A stretch of DNA of 64,000 nt from Marinilabiliaceae bacterium JC017 (GTDB lineage: Bacteria > Bacteroidota > Bacteroidia > Bacteroidales > Marinilabiliaceae): positions 20,943 to 84,942 of the forward strand of contig RHGE01000022.1 in assembly GCA_004296775.1 (NCBI GenBank), in the 5' to 3' direction. Positions 30,783-40,351 of the stretch are shown piece by piece. Position 1 is the first letter of the stretch; every line of letters starts with the position of its first letter. The notes under the pieces were generated by a model, which saw nothing but the letters and a program-made list of their open reading frames with translations, made no database searches and had not been told where the DNA came from. The position numbers and the translations under genes are program-made.

Positions 30783-30790
30783 TAATTTTG
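30783..30790 (+). promoter_or_regulatory. Predicted -7 box for pdxJ
   Basis: TAATTTTG matches TAnnTTTG in the divergent CBS-pdxJ gap. It would give a leader of about 130 nt. No clear TTTG is seen upstream. Confidence 0.4.
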
Positions 30791-30926
30791 CCCAGGTGAT
30801 TTATCTCGTTTTTCACAGGTTGATTACTTTTTAAATTTACCCCGTATCCTTAAAACAATCAACCAAAGGAGAGGTTTATTAATCATTTTTAACTAAAAAG
30901 GGATTTATTAAATTTCAATTTAAAGA

Positions 30927-31649
30927 ATGACAAAATTAAGCGTTAACATAAACAAAATTGCTACGTTAAGAAATTCACGAGGAGGAAATGTTCCAGATTT
31001 GTTGAAAGTAGCTGTTGATGTTCAAAATTTCGGAGGAGAAGGAATCACTGTACACCCCAGACCCGATGAGCGACATATTCGCTATAAAGATGTTTTTGAC
31101 TTAAAACCACTAATTAAAACCGAATTTAACATAGAGGGCTATCCGTCAAAAGAATTTATAAAATTGGTTAAACAAGTAAAACCCCAACAGGTAACATTAG
31201 TTCCCGATCCACCTGAAGCACTAACATCAAATGCCGGATGGGACACTTTTACGCACCTTTTATTTTTACAAGATGTCATTGGGGAATTCAAAGAACTTGG
31301 TATCCGAACTTCGATTTTCATCGATACTGACCTGAAGAACATCGATAACGCCTCTCAAACCAATACTGACCGTATTGAATTATACACAGAGCCTTATGCC
31401 GATGAATACAGCATAAACAGAGAAAAAGCGATTGCTCCGTTTATTGAGGCGGCTAACTTAGCTAACAAAATAGGATTAAAAATTAACGCAGGCCACGATC
31501 TCAATCTGGAAAACCTTCGTTTCTTCAGTGAAAACATTCCTTTTTTAAAGGAAGTCTCAATTGGCCACGCACTAATAAGTGATGCCCTCTACCTGGGATT
31601 AGAAAAGACGATTGCTCTTTATAAGGAACAATTGGCAAACACAAAGTAA
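30927..31649 (+). CDS. pdxJ: Pyridoxine 5'-phosphate synthase
   Basis: PdxJ condenses 1-deoxyxylulose 5-phosphate with 3-amino-2-oxopropyl phosphate to give pyridoxine phosphate. The 240-residue product has [32 protein letters not shown] and [16 protein letters not shown], the family hallmarks. Length is typical. The next gene begins 2 bp after its stop, so the two share a transcript. Confidence 0.97.
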   Translation: MTKLSVNINKIATLRNSRGGNVPDLLKVAVDVQNFGGEGITVHPRPDERHIRYKDVFDLKPLIKTEFNIEGYPSKEFIKLVKQVKPQQVTLVPDPPEALTSNAGWDTFTHLLFLQDVIGEFKELGIRTSIFIDTDLKNIDNASQTNTDRIELYTEPYADEYSINREKAIAPFIEAANLANKIGLKINAGHDLNLENLRFFSENIPFLKEVSIGHALISDALYLGLEKTIALYKEQLANTK

Positions 31650-31651
31650 CG

Positions 31652-32458
31652 TTGAAACTTTTCTACCGACAATTTGGTGAAAGCGGGGATAACCTGATTA
31701 TCGTTCATGGTCTTTACGGAGCCAGCGACAATTGGGTATCCATTGCCCGCCAACTTCAAAATACATTCAGGGTATATGTGGTAGATCTACGTAATCACGG
31801 CCAATCACCACATAGCCCTTCTCATTCATACCAAGACTTAACCGCTGATCTGCTTGAGTTTTTCCAAGAACACAAAATAAATAAAGCGCATCTACTCGGA
31901 CACTCCATGGGAGGAAAAACGGTAATGACCTTTGCTATCAATCATCCCGAGTACGTAAAAAAAATAATCATTGCCGACATCGCGCCAAAACCATATACAT
32001 CAGTCAGCCATCACGCCTTTACCACAAATAATCATTTCAAAATTATTGAGGCCATGATGCAACTTGATCTACCCGGCGTAAAAAACAGGAAGGAAATTGA
32101 TGACCAGTTAAAAAAACATCTTGCGGATTTAAAATTGAGGCAATTCCTACTAAAAAACATCCAACGAAAAAAGGATGGTAATTATACCTGGCGACTAAAT
32201 CTAGACGCCATCAAAAACAACCTTGAAGAAATCATGGATGGCTTTTCTCAATACATTAACACCCCACCCCAAACAGATATCTCAACCATCTTTCTAAAAG
32301 GAAAACTATCTGGGTATATATTAGATGATGATATGTTATTTGCCAGAAAACTTTTTCCTGATTCTCAATTAATAACCATTCCCTATGCCGGCCATTGGCT
32401 ACATGCCGAACAACCCGACCTATTTATTAAAACAGTAAACTACTTCCTTTCAGAATAA
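31652..32458 (+). CDS. Alpha/beta-fold hydrolase (YbfF-like)
   Basis: The 268-residue product has an oxyanion-hole segment VHGLYGASDNW, the nucleophile Ser85 in GHSMGG, and a C-terminal His in AGHWLHAEQP. The pattern is that of small bacterial esterases such as YbfF. Cytoplasmic, with no signal peptide. The start codon at 31652 is TTG, two bases after the pdxJ stop; no better ATG is near. It converges with the exonuclease gene, 5 bp apart. Natural substrate unknown. Confidence 0.85.
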   Translation: MKLFYRQFGESGDNLIIVHGLYGASDNWVSIARQLQNTFRVYVVDLRNHGQSPHSPSHSYQDLTADLLEFFQEHKINKAHLLGHSMGGKTVMTFAINHPEYVKKIIIADIAPKPYTSVSHHAFTTNNHFKIIEAMMQLDLPGVKNRKEIDDQLKKHLADLKLRQFLLKNIQRKKDGNYTWRLNLDAIKNNLEEIMDGFSQYINTPPQTDISTIFLKGKLSGYILDDDMLFARKLFPDSQLITIPYAGHWLHAEQPDLFIKTVNYFLSE

Positions 32459-32463
32459 GGATA

Positions 32464-33183
32464 TTAAAACACACGCTCAACAAACTGAGGGTCTAACAGA
32501 GATTCACCTTTAAATCTTAAAAACAACTGAGCTGTTGCCAACACATCCTTTTCACAGTAAACAGCGATTCTCTGAATATCTTTTTCTAAGTAAAAAACAT
32601 CAGCCACCTGGCTTCCATCAATATCATCTTTAGGGCTGGGAATATTAAAAATCGCTGTTAACAGATTTAATGAGGTATAGTGCTTATAGTCGCCAAATTT
32701 CCATAAGTCAAGAGTATCCAAAAACTTTACCTCCCACGGCTTCTTCCCTGCGACATCCAGCATTGCGGGTAGCTCTACGCCATTAATTAGCATGCGACGA
32801 GCAATATACGGAAAATCAAATTCCTTGGAATTATGCCCGCACATATACCTTTCCTTACCATGACTAAAAGCATTTAACATTTCAGAAAAATCAAGTAATA
32901 ATTGTTTTTCATCTTCGCCAGCAAAAGACTTCACCCTAAAAAAACGCGTGCCATTTTTTGCTTTTACAATGCCGGCTGAGATACAAATAATCTTTCCAAA
33001 CTCGGCATAAATACCAGCTCGCTGATAAACATCTGCAGGAGATTGATCCTCATTCCTGAAATATTTTGATTTCTTATCCCACAATTCTTGCATGACGACT
33101 GAAACGTCATCAAACGAAGAATACTGAGGAACCGTTTCTATATCTATAAAAAGGATATTTTCAATGGGATACTGTTTCAACAT
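32464..33183 (-). CDS. 3'-5' exonuclease, DnaQ/PolB-exonuclease-like
   Basis: The 239-residue product carries the three exonuclease motifs of the RNase H-like DEDD fold: DIE at residues 14-16 (FIDIETVPQ), CGHNSKEFDFPYIARRML and CEKDVLATAQLFLRF. It resembles the stand-alone exonucleases related to family-B polymerase proofreading domains that are common in Bacteroidota. It follows udk by 10 bp. It probably degrades or trims nucleic acid 3' ends; substrate unknown. Confidence 0.85.
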   Translation of the reverse strand: MLKQYPIENILFIDIETVPQYSSFDDVSVVMQELWDKKSKYFRNEDQSPADVYQRAGIYAEFGKIICISAGIVKAKNGTRFFRVKSFAGEDEKQLLLDFSEMLNAFSHGKERYMCGHNSKEFDFPYIARRMLINGVELPAMLDVAGKKPWEVKFLDTLDLWKFGDYKHYTSLNLLTAIFNIPSPKDDIDGSQVADVFYLEKDIQRIAVYCEKDVLATAQLFLRFKGESLLDPQFVERVF

Positions 33184-33193
33184 TGGCTTCTAC

Positions 33194-33811
33194 TTAATTA
33201 AAACACGACAAATTACGCTCAATATAATGCGTTAAAATACTAATAGCAGCATGATTATTTCCTCCTTGAGGTACGATCAAATCAGCATATCGCTTAGTGG
33301 GTTCAATAAACTGCAAATGCATGGGCTTAACAGTTTCCTCGTAACGTTTAAGGACCTTGTCTACAGTGCGTCCTCGTTCACCCATATCTCTCTGAATTAC
33401 TCGCATCAAACGATCATCCGGTTCTGCATCCACAAATACTTTCAAATCCATCAAATTTCGCAGTTGTTCATTACCTAATATTAATATCCCTTCCACTATT
33501 ACCACATCACGTGGCACTACTTGTATAGTTTCTTTGGAACGCAAACAAGTCAGGTAAGAATAAATAGGTTGTTCAACCACCTTATTTTTCTTCAATTCTT
33601 TCAAATGTTTGATGAGTAGGTCAAACTCAATAGAATCCGGATGGTCAAAATTCATTTTCTGACGCACTTCCAAAGACACGTGCCTATTATCTTTATAATA
33701 GGCATCCTGAGGCAACACTGCAACTTCATTTTTCGGCAATCGCTCAATTATCTTCCGTACAACTGTTGTTTTACCGGATCCGGTTCCTCCAGCAATTCCA
33801 ATAACAAGCAT
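33194..33811 (-). CDS. udk: Uridine kinase
   Basis: Udk phosphorylates uridine and cytidine to their monophosphates in pyrimidine salvage. The 205-residue product has a P-loop GGTGSGKTT (residues 8-16), LPQDAYYKDN, NFDHPDSIEFDLL and a lid region RVIQRDMGERGRTVDKVLKR. Length is normal. It is the first of two co-oriented genes, with the exonuclease downstream, and is divergent from the Dabb gene. Confidence 0.96.
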   Translation of the reverse strand: MLVIGIAGGTGSGKTTVVRKIIERLPKNEVAVLPQDAYYKDNRHVSLEVRQKMNFDHPDSIEFDLLIKHLKELKKNKVVEQPIYSYLTCLRSKETIQVVPRDVVIVEGILILGNEQLRNLMDLKVFVDAEPDDRLMRVIQRDMGERGRTVDKVLKRYEETVKPMHLQFIEPTKRYADLIVPQGGNNHAAISILTHYIERNLSCFN

Positions 33812-33830
33812 TTCTTTTAGCGTTTTAAGT

Positions 33831-33838
33831 TATTTTTG
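33831..33838 (+). promoter_or_regulatory. Predicted -7 box for the Dabb-family gene
   Basis: TATTTTTG matches TAnnTTTG, 39 bp before the ATG at 33878. The upstream element is unclear. Confidence 0.4.
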
Positions 33839-33877
33839 TAGAGCAAACATTTAGCAAATTAACTAAAATATTGAATA

Positions 33878-34177
33878 ATGATTAAACACGTTGTATTATT
33901 TAAGTTTAAGTCATTCAGTAATGACGAAGAAAAAAACACCAAATGCGAAGAGATAAAAAATGCACTTCTCGCTCTCGATAACAAAATTGAAGAACTTCTG
34001 TCGATTGAAGTAGGAATTAACTCTAATCCCAATGAATCCTTCGATTTATCATTAATAACCACTTTTAATTCAATGGAAGCATTACACACCTATGCTGTTC
34101 ATCCGGATCACCTAAAAGTTGGTGCCATTATCCGTGAAATATTGGAGGAACGCTCGTGTGTTGATTACACTATTTAA
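33878..34177 (+). CDS. Dabb-family (stress-responsive alpha/beta barrel) protein
   Basis: The 99-residue product begins MIKHVVLFKFKSFSNDEEKN and has SIEVGINSNPNESFDLSLIT and FNSMEALHTYAVHPDHLKV, the usual Dabb pattern. These small proteins form dimeric ferredoxin-like barrels. Their functions are diverse and mostly unknown in bacteria. It is monocistronic, followed by a 407-bp gap. Confidence 0.88.
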   Translation: MIKHVVLFKFKSFSNDEEKNTKCEEIKNALLALDNKIEELLSIEVGINSNPNESFDLSLITTFNSMEALHTYAVHPDHLKVGAIIREILEERSCVDYTI

Positions 34178-34302
34178 TTAAACTATAATAAGTATTCGTA
34201 AAATTGTTGTCTATTTCTATGCAATCCATCAGTTCTCAATGCAGATAAAATCACCACGACTTGCATAAGAATACAAAACAACCTTAAAGTCAAAATTCAA
34301 TT

Positions 34303-34336
34303 CTCCCGGGGACACTTGACAGTCCCTGGGAGTATT
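34303..34336 (+). terminator. Hairpin after the Dabb gene (weak terminator or REP-like element)
   Basis: An 11-bp stem with one G-T wobble, CTCCCGGGGAC (34303-34313) with GTCCCTGGGAG (34322-34332), is followed by TATTTTAA. It lies about 125 bp beyond the Dabb stop. A similar CTCCCGCCGGGAG followed by TATTTTAA occurs at 59035-59054, so it may be a small dispersed element. The rest of the 34178-34584 gap holds the lysA terminator and nothing else I recognise. Confidence 0.4.
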
Positions 34337-34521
34337 TTAAAACACGCTGCCACTATTTTTTTCAAATATCTACAGATCTACTCAATTGACAATGGGAATA
34401 TAATTTTCAAATGGCATGGTAATACCGAGTCATTTTGAATTTTATTTGGTATAGTGAGCGCCTAAATGACAAAATCAAAAACTTTCTAATTAAGCGATTA
34501 AATAATCTCAGCAATTCACAC

Positions 34522-34555
34522 AAAAAAAGACACCACAATAATTCATGATGCCTTT
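34522..34555 (-). terminator. Probable terminator of lysC-lysA
   Basis: On the minus strand GGCATCA pairs with TGGTGTC (34552-34546 and 34535-34529; two G-U pairs) and is followed by a run of seven U. It lies 30 bp after the lysA stop. Confidence 0.55.
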
Positions 34556-34584
34556 ATTCTATAAGAATTCGCGTTTCTACTTAA

Positions 34585-35739
34585 TTAAAATTCATCGGAA
34601 TAATAAGCTTGGGGTATTTGTCGCAAATTATATTGAGAGGCCATTACCTCTCCATAAGCGCCTGTTGATCTGATAGCAAACAAATCCCCGCGTTTTGTTT
34701 CGGGTAACAGAACGGCTTTCCCAAAACAATCGGATGATTCACAAATCGGTCCAACAACATCATACTTAGAGAATGCGCCATCAGAAGTTAAATTTTCCAC
34801 TTTATGAAAAGCCTGATATAAGGCAGGACGAATAAGATCATTCATACCAGCATCAACAATTGCAAACTTGGTTTGAACACCATCTTTTACATACAATATT
34901 TTCGTTAAAAGAGTCCCGCATTGCGCCACTAAAGAACGTCCCAATTCGAAATGTAATTCCTGTCCAGGCTTAAGTTCAAGAATATCATTGAAGAGCTTAA
35001 AGAACGCCTGAAAGTCGGGCATCGGATTTCCATCCGGATTCTGGTAATCAATACCTAAACCACCTCCCACATTTATTACTTCAGGAAAAATACGCCGTCC
35101 TAATAACCATTTTTGAATTTCATTCACCCTCAAGCATAGCTCTTTATACGAAGTCAAATCGGTAATTTGGGAACCAATATGAAAATGAAGGCCTTGCAGT
35201 CTAACCGAGGTTAATTCCGATAAGCGATCGATTACCTTTTCCAGGTCCCATTGATTAATCCCAAACTTATTCTCCTCAAGTCCGGTTGTAATATAATGGT
35301 GGGTATTGGCATTCACATTGGGATTAATACGCAAGGCAACATTTGCAACAGTTCCCTTTTTCCGTGCCAATTCATCTATTATCTCCAATTCCGGAATCGA
35401 TTCCACATTGAAACAAGCAATCTCATTATCCAATCCCAGATTTATTTCCCAATCAGCCTTACCAACTCCGGCAAATACAACGCCACGCGGATCAAATCCT
35501 ATCTCCAGTGCCTTTTTAACCTCATAACCACTCACACAATCAGCACCCAATCCTTTCTCTTTAATAGTCTTGAGGATCCGATCATTGGCATTAGCTTTAA
35601 CGGCATAATGCACTTTATACCCGTATGCATCCGACTCCTTTTTGACCGAATTCAATGTCTGATCCAGCAAGTCCATGTCATAATAATAAAAAGGGGTCTG
35701 AACATTACTCAGTTCAGCTATTTTTGTTTTTGATAACAT
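34585..35739 (-). CDS. lysA: Diaminopimelate decarboxylase
   Basis: LysA makes L-lysine from meso-diaminopimelate. The 384-residue product (start ATG at 35739) has the PLP lysine Lys48 in YAVKAN, VNVGGGLGIDY, ELGRSLVAQCGTL, CESSDCFGK and TGAYGEVMASQYN. An in-frame ATG at 35781 would overlap lysC by 17 bp and add a non-homologous N-terminus, so I prefer the shorter form. It is downstream of lysC in a two-gene lysine-pathway unit. Confidence 0.96.
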   Translation of the reverse strand: MLSKTKIAELSNVQTPFYYYDMDLLDQTLNSVKKESDAYGYKVHYAVKANANDRILKTIKEKGLGADCVSGYEVKKALEIGFDPRGVVFAGVGKADWEINLGLDNEIACFNVESIPELEIIDELARKKGTVANVALRINPNVNANTHHYITTGLEENKFGINQWDLEKVIDRLSELTSVRLQGLHFHIGSQITDLTSYKELCLRVNEIQKWLLGRRIFPEVINVGGGLGIDYQNPDGNPMPDFQAFFKLFNDILELKPGQELHFELGRSLVAQCGTLLTKILYVKDGVQTKFAIVDAGMNDLIRPALYQAFHKVENLTSDGAFSKYDVVGPICESSDCFGKAVLLPETKRGDLFAIRSTGAYGEVMASQYNLRQIPQAYYSDEF

Positions 35740-35764
35740 CTTCCTTATCTCTTTAATCAAACTA

Positions 35765-37075
35765 TTAAAACAACTTCTCACTTAATGCATTCAACGCAGC
35801 TTTTTTGTCAGCAGCATTAATCAGTATTGACACATTATAATTGCTCCCTCCATATGAGATCATCCGAATTGGAATATCTTGCATGGCATCAAATATCTTA
35901 TTGGCATAGCCATTATTTTCTGCTATTAAATCACCAACAACACAAATAATAATCTGATCCCTGTCAACCTCTACCGTACCATATTTCTTCAAATCATCAA
36001 CAATTTCATCCAGGTGTCTATTATTATCAATGGTTACAGAAACACCAACTTCCGAAGTTGTGATCATATCAATAGGTGTTTTATAACTCTCAAAGATTTC
36101 AAATACTTTGCGCAAAAATCCATAAGCTAACAACATACGTCCAGACTTAATTTTTATTGCTGTAATATCATCTTTGGCAGCCACAGCAGTAATGCGCTTT
36201 TTTTGTTGCTGGGAAGATATTAGCGTACCGTGAGCATGCGGCTCCAATGTATTTAACAACCGAACCGGAATATTTCCTAGCTTTGCAGGAAGCACACTGG
36301 TAGGATGCAATATTTTAGCACCAAAATATGCTAACTCTGCCGCCTCATCAAAAGATAAGTCGGAAATACTCTGCGTTTTTTCCACATATCTCGGATCATT
36401 ATTGTGCATCCCGTCAATATCGGTCCAGATCTGAATCTCTTCGGCTTTTATTGCTGCTCCAATTAACGAGGCTGAATAATCACTTCCACCCCGCTGCAAG
36501 TTATCAACTTCACCAAATGCATTTCTACAAATAAATCCTTGAGTAATGTATATGTCCACATCGGGCTTGGCGGCTAATACTTTTTTAATATTCAATTTGA
36601 TATATTCGGCATCCGGCTCATTATTTTTATCAATACGCATATAATCAAGTGCCGGCAAAATATCAGATTTCTGCTTTCTTTCCTGAAGATAGTAATGAAA
36701 CATAGCGGTTGAAATCAACTCGCCTTGAGCAAGAATGGTCTTCTCCTCAAAAACAGTAAACAGATCTTTTGTAAAAGATTTAAGATATTCAAAATGCGTC
36801 TTTATCAACGCATGACCTTTCTTCTTATACGTCTCCTCTGAGTATAGAGCTTCTACTTCCTGATAATATTTATGCTCAAGTTTATTAATAACCTCCTTAG
36901 CCCCTTCATGGTTCTTTTTGTAGAGATAGTTTGCTATTTCAACTAAACTATTGGTTGTGCCAGACATCGCCGACAATACAACAATTTTCTTTTGGCCATT
37001 AATAACAAGCTCGGCCACCTCCTTAATGCGTTGAGCCGACCCCACTGATGTTCCTCCAAACTTCAGTACTTTCAT
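35765..37075 (-). CDS. lysC: Aspartate kinase
   Basis: This enzyme phosphorylates aspartate, the first step toward lysine, threonine, methionine and diaminopimelate. The 436-residue product begins MKVLKFGGTSVGSAQRIKEV and has NLQRGGSDYSASLIGAA. Two ACT-like regulatory regions follow at about residues 310-436 (FEIFESYKTPIDMITTSEVG; VVGDLIAENNGYANKIF). It is a monofunctional kinase, not fused to homoserine dehydrogenase. Pairing with lysA suggests lysine feedback control; that is an inference. Confidence 0.95.
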   Translation of the reverse strand: MKVLKFGGTSVGSAQRIKEVAELVINGQKKIVVLSAMSGTTNSLVEIANYLYKKNHEGAKEVINKLEHKYYQEVEALYSEETYKKKGHALIKTHFEYLKSFTKDLFTVFEEKTILAQGELISTAMFHYYLQERKQKSDILPALDYMRIDKNNEPDAEYIKLNIKKVLAAKPDVDIYITQGFICRNAFGEVDNLQRGGSDYSASLIGAAIKAEEIQIWTDIDGMHNNDPRYVEKTQSISDLSFDEAAELAYFGAKILHPTSVLPAKLGNIPVRLLNTLEPHAHGTLISSQQQKKRITAVAAKDDITAIKIKSGRMLLAYGFLRKVFEIFESYKTPIDMITTSEVGVSVTIDNNRHLDEIVDDLKKYGTVEVDRDQIIICVVGDLIAENNGYANKIFDAMQDIPIRMISYGGSNYNVSILINAADKKAALNALSEKLF

Positions 37076-37225
37076 GTGTTCTGTTTTTAAATTACCACTT
37101 GAACAAAAGGAATTCCTTCTCTCCGATTAAATCCTCATTGATCAATGAAGAATTAAATTAGACTAATTCATAATTTCAGGCGATCAATAATGAGTTCTTT
37201 TTAAAATGTCATTCGATTCGATTTG

Positions 37226-37259
37226 CAAATTTAAAACTTTTAACTCCAATTAAATCAAA
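37226..37259 (-). promoter_or_regulatory. Predicted promoter of lysC-lysA
   Basis: On the minus strand TTTG (37259-37256) is followed after 22 bp by TAAATTTG (37233-37226), matching both parts of the Bacteroidota consensus. It gives a leader of about 140 nt. The 37076-37443 gap holds this promoter and the manA terminator; I see no attenuator. Confidence 0.6.
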
Positions 37260-37394
37260 TTACTCACACCAAAGATCAAATAAATTTCAATTCAAAGAAA
37301 AACTCTATATTTTTTTAACAGATCATCATTTGACTACTTAAAAATTTAACAATTCTGGTGTTACAATCATACAATGGGCAACAGCTGACAAAAC

Positions 37395-37425
37395 AAAAAG
37401 GCATCCCAACCAGGATGCCTTTTTG
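37395..37425 (-). terminator. Rho-independent terminator of manA
   Basis: A perfect stem, AAAAAGGCATCC (37395-37406) with GGATGCCTTTTT (37413-37424) and loop CAACCA, gives a U tract on the minus strand 20 bp after the manA stop. It could work in both directions. Confidence 0.92.
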
Positions 37426-37443
37426 CCCGTTTTAGAAAATTAC

Positions 37444-38424
37444 CTATAGATGAACTTCTAATATTTTTGCGGTCTGAAGAGGATTTAATTTAACAGACTG
37501 AATTTCTGCAGGAATTAAAATTGTTTCGCCTTTGCCAACTTTTTCTTTCTTGTTGTCATCGTATAAGATCTCAAACTCGCCTTCCATACACATATATATA
37601 ATAAAGGAATCAAGTTGATAATAATCTTTTTCAATCGGTTGATCAAACGCTAAAACAGATGTGTTAAAATAATCACATTTAACTATTTCTTCTGACTTGT
37701 TTTGTTCATTTTTATAATCTGTCTTATACCCTTCATAACACTTATAATCGATCGCATCCAGAGCCAAATCGGTATGTAATTCCCGGGTATTTCCCTTATC
37801 ATCCTTACGGTCAAAATCATATATCCGGTAAGTAACATCAGAGGTCTGTTGTATCTCCGCTAATAATATTCCCTTACCAATGGCATGCACACGACCTGCC
37901 GGAATGAAAAACACATCACCTGGCTTTACCTCATGGTCACTCAAAATTTCTGAAAGGGTATTATCTTTCAAATGTTTTAAATACTCCTCTTTGGTTACAT
38001 CTTTATTAAATCCTGAAATCAACGATGCCCCATCATCAGCCTGCATCACATACCACATTTCAGTTTTGCCTGCTGAATCATGACGCTCACGTGCCAATTT
38101 ATCGTCCGGATGAACCTGAATGGAAAGTACATCGTTAGCATCAATGAACTTAATTAATAACGGAAATTCCTCTCCGAACTTTTGAAATACTTTTTCTCCA
38201 ACCAAATCGCTCATGTAGATTTCCAAAACTTCATTCAGACTATTACCTTTTAAAAATCCATTGGCAACAACTGACACATCTCCCGGAACACCCGAAAGTT
38301 CCCATGATTCTCCAGCATTAGGAAGAGGAGCAAATTCTTTGCACAGATGTGACTTTAACTTTTCACCGCCCCAAATTTTATCTTTTAAGATCGGCGTAAA
38401 TTTTAAGGGATATAGTGTACTCAT
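37444..38424 (-). CDS. manA: Mannose-6-phosphate isomerase, class I
   Basis: This enzyme interconverts mannose 6-phosphate and fructose 6-phosphate. The 326-residue product has KDKIWGG, the zinc/active-site region QVHPDDKLARERHDSAGKTE with His105, and the segment FIPAGRVHAIGKGILLAEIQ. It is of the shorter Bacillus-like form. A terminator follows, and its promoter-like box TATATTTG is at 38447-38440. It is a single-gene unit, divergent from engB. Confidence 0.94.
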   Translation of the reverse strand: MSTLYPLKFTPILKDKIWGGEKLKSHLCKEFAPLPNAGESWELSGVPGDVSVVANGFLKGNSLNEVLEIYMSDLVGEKVFQKFGEEFPLLIKFIDANDVLSIQVHPDDKLARERHDSAGKTEMWYVMQADDGASLISGFNKDVTKEEYLKHLKDNTLSEILSDHEVKPGDVFFIPAGRVHAIGKGILLAEIQQTSDVTYRIYDFDRKDDKGNTRELHTDLALDAIDYKCYEGYKTDYKNEQNKSEEIVKCDYFNTSVLAFDQPIEKDYYQLDSFIIYMCMEGEFEILYDDNKKEKVGKGETILIPAEIQSVKLNPLQTAKILEVHL

Positions 38425-38439
38425 AGAATTATTTTTTCA

Positions 38440-38447
38440 CAAATATA
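38440..38447 (-). promoter_or_regulatory. Predicted -7 box for manA
   Basis: TATATTTG on the minus strand lies 15 bp before the manA ATG, which would give a very short leader. No TTTG is found at the expected distance, so confidence is limited. Confidence 0.4.
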
Positions 38448-38553
38448 CTGACAATAGAATCAATGGACGATTCCATATATTCAAATCAGGGAGACTCATG
38501 TACACAATAACTTTTCCCATTTTCTGCAATTTTCAAATTAACGCCGAGGAACT

Positions 38554-38561
38554 TACCTTTG
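38554..38561 (+). promoter_or_regulatory. Predicted -7 box for engB
   Basis: TACCTTTG matches TAnnTTTG. Its position implies a leader of only about 10 nt before the ATG at 38578. Confidence 0.45.
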
Positions 38562-38577
38562 CCAAAAATTTAAACTC

Positions 38578-39174
38578 ATGCAAATCAAGCAAGCAAATTT
38601 TGTTATCAGCAGCCCAAACGCCAAAGGATGTCCCAAACCAGATTATCCGGAATACGCTTTTATAGGGCGATCGAATGTTGGTAAATCCTCATTAATAAAC
38701 ATGCTTTGTCAACGTAAAAGCCTCGCCAAAACATCATCAACTCCTGGAAAAACACAGCTGATAAATCATTTCCTCATTAACGACACATGGTACCTGGTTG
38801 ATTTACCTGGATATGGATATGCCAAAGTATCAAAAGGATTGCGAGCTGGTTTTAGCAAAATAATTACAGATTATGTGACAAATCGATCAAATCTAATGTG
38901 CCTATTTGTTTTGGTTGATTCGCGTCATCCGGCACAAAAAAAGGATATTGAGTTCATGCAAATGCTGGGCGAAAAAGGTATCCCGTTTAGTATCATCTTT
39001 ACCAAGATAGATAAACTCTCCAAATCAGCCTTAGAAAAAAACATAACAAACTATGACCAAACCCTTTTAGAATCATGGGAAGAACTCCCCCCCAGATTTT
39101 ATTCCTCAGCAACAAAACAATCAGGACGTGATGAGATATTAAATTACATTGATGACATTAATGAAAAATGGTAA
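38578..39174 (+). CDS. engB: Ribosome biogenesis GTP-binding protein YihA/YsxC
   Basis: This small essential GTPase acts in late assembly of the 50S subunit. The 198-residue product has G1 GRSNVGKSS (residues 30-38), G3 [10 protein letters not shown] and G4 TKIDKL, followed by the YihA C-terminal helix. Length is standard. It is separated from prs by 133 bp that contain a separate promoter box. Confidence 0.96.
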   Translation: MQIKQANFVISSPNAKGCPKPDYPEYAFIGRSNVGKSSLINMLCQRKSLAKTSSTPGKTQLINHFLINDTWYLVDLPGYGYAKVSKGLRAGFSKIITDYVTNRSNLMCLFVLVDSRHPAQKKDIEFMQMLGEKGIPFSIIFTKIDKLSKSALEKNITNYDQTLLESWEELPPRFYSSATKQSGRDEILNYIDDINEKW

Positions 39175-39255
39175 GCTTATGCCCCAATTCCTTGAGTTTT
39201 TTATTTTTTCAACAAATTTTAAAACAATCTCATGTTAAGGAATTATGAATTTTCT

Positions 39256-39263
39256 TAACTTTG
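39256..39263 (+). promoter_or_regulatory. Predicted -7 box for prs
   Basis: TAACTTTG matches TAnnTTTG, 45 bp before the prs ATG. The -33 element is poor. Confidence 0.5.
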
Positions 39264-39307
39264 CATCGAAATAATTTTCAATAAAAATCTGAAAAACAAT
39301 ACATTAA

Positions 39308-40246
39308 ATGCCACCCAAAGCACCTATCAAAATTTTTTCGGGAACAGAAACCAGATATCTGGCTGATAAAATTAGCTTATGCTCAGGCAGAGACCTGGGG
39401 AAAAATAATTGTTTGCGATTTAGCGATGGAGAGTTCGCTACGGCTTTTGAAGAAACAGTACGTGGCTCACATGTATTTTTGGTTCAATCAACCTTTCCTC
39501 CTGCAGACAATTTACTAGAGCTGTTGATGATGATTGATGCAGCCAAAAGAGCGTCGGCCTACAAAATCGTTGCCGTTATGCCATATTTTGGTTATGCCCG
39601 TCAAGACAGAAAAGACCAACCCCGTGTATCGATCGGAGCCAAGTTAGTGGCAGATATGCTATCAACTGCCGGAGTCGATAGAATTATTACAATGGACCTG
39701 CACGCAGATCAGATCCAGGGATTTTTTAATATTCCTGTTGATCATCTTTATGCCTCTTCTATCTTTATTCCTCACATTCAACAATTGAATCTTGATAACC
39801 TGGTTATCGCGTCACCGGATGTGGGTGGAACTAAAAGAGCCAATACTTATGCGAAATTCCTTAAAACACCAATGGTTATTTGTCACAAACACAGAGCAAA
39901 AGCCAATGTAATTGAAGAAATGCGCATTATTGGAGATGTGAAGGATAAAAATGTAATTATTCTTGATGACATGGTTGACACTGCAGGGACTTTAACCAAA
40001 GCTGCAGATATGATGCTGGATCAAGGAGCAAAAAGTGTTAGAGCATTCACCACACATCCTGTATTATCAGGACCGGCCTATGAGCGTATCGAGAAATCAG
40101 GATTAACCGAATTGTTTGTAACGGATTCAATTCCATTACGTCAACAATCGCCAAAAATAAAGGTTCTATCGGTTGCTCAACTCTTCGCTGACACAATTGA
40201 AAAAGTTTATAATTATCAATCAATCAGCACACAATTTATTCTATAA
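39308..40246 (+). CDS. prs: Ribose-phosphate pyrophosphokinase
   Basis: Prs makes PRPP from ribose 5-phosphate and ATP for nucleotide, histidine and NAD synthesis. The 312-residue product has MDLHADQIQGFF, SPDVGGTKRANTYAK and the PRPP-binding loop IILDDMVDTAGTLTKAA. It is followed by rplY and pth, a common Bacteroidota order. rplY has its own promoter box at 40252. Confidence 0.97.
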   Translation: MPPKAPIKIFSGTETRYLADKISLCSGRDLGKNNCLRFSDGEFATAFEETVRGSHVFLVQSTFPPADNLLELLMMIDAAKRASAYKIVAVMPYFGYARQDRKDQPRVSIGAKLVADMLSTAGVDRIITMDLHADQIQGFFNIPVDHLYASSIFIPHIQQLNLDNLVIASPDVGGTKRANTYAKFLKTPMVICHKHRAKANVIEEMRIIGDVKDKNVIILDDMVDTAGTLTKAADMMLDQGAKSVRAFTTHPVLSGPAYERIEKSGLTELFVTDSIPLRQQSPKIKVLSVAQLFADTIEKVYNYQSISTQFIL

Positions 40247-40251
40247 AATTG

Positions 40252-40259
40252 TATCTTTG
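40252..40259 (+). promoter_or_regulatory. Predicted -7 box for rplY
   Basis: TATCTTTG lies six bases after the prs stop codon and gives a leader of about 85-90 nt before rplY. The leader holds a direct repeat GCAGCCG (40259 and 40273) and can form partial pairing between GTGTGATGGGAA and TTCCACGCAC. Confidence 0.5.
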
Positions 40260-40351
40260 CAGCCGCAATTTAGGCAGCCGTGTGATGGGAAATTAGGCTT
40301 CCACGCACAAAGCGGACTTAATTTTGAGTAGCACATTTTAAATTTAGACAA

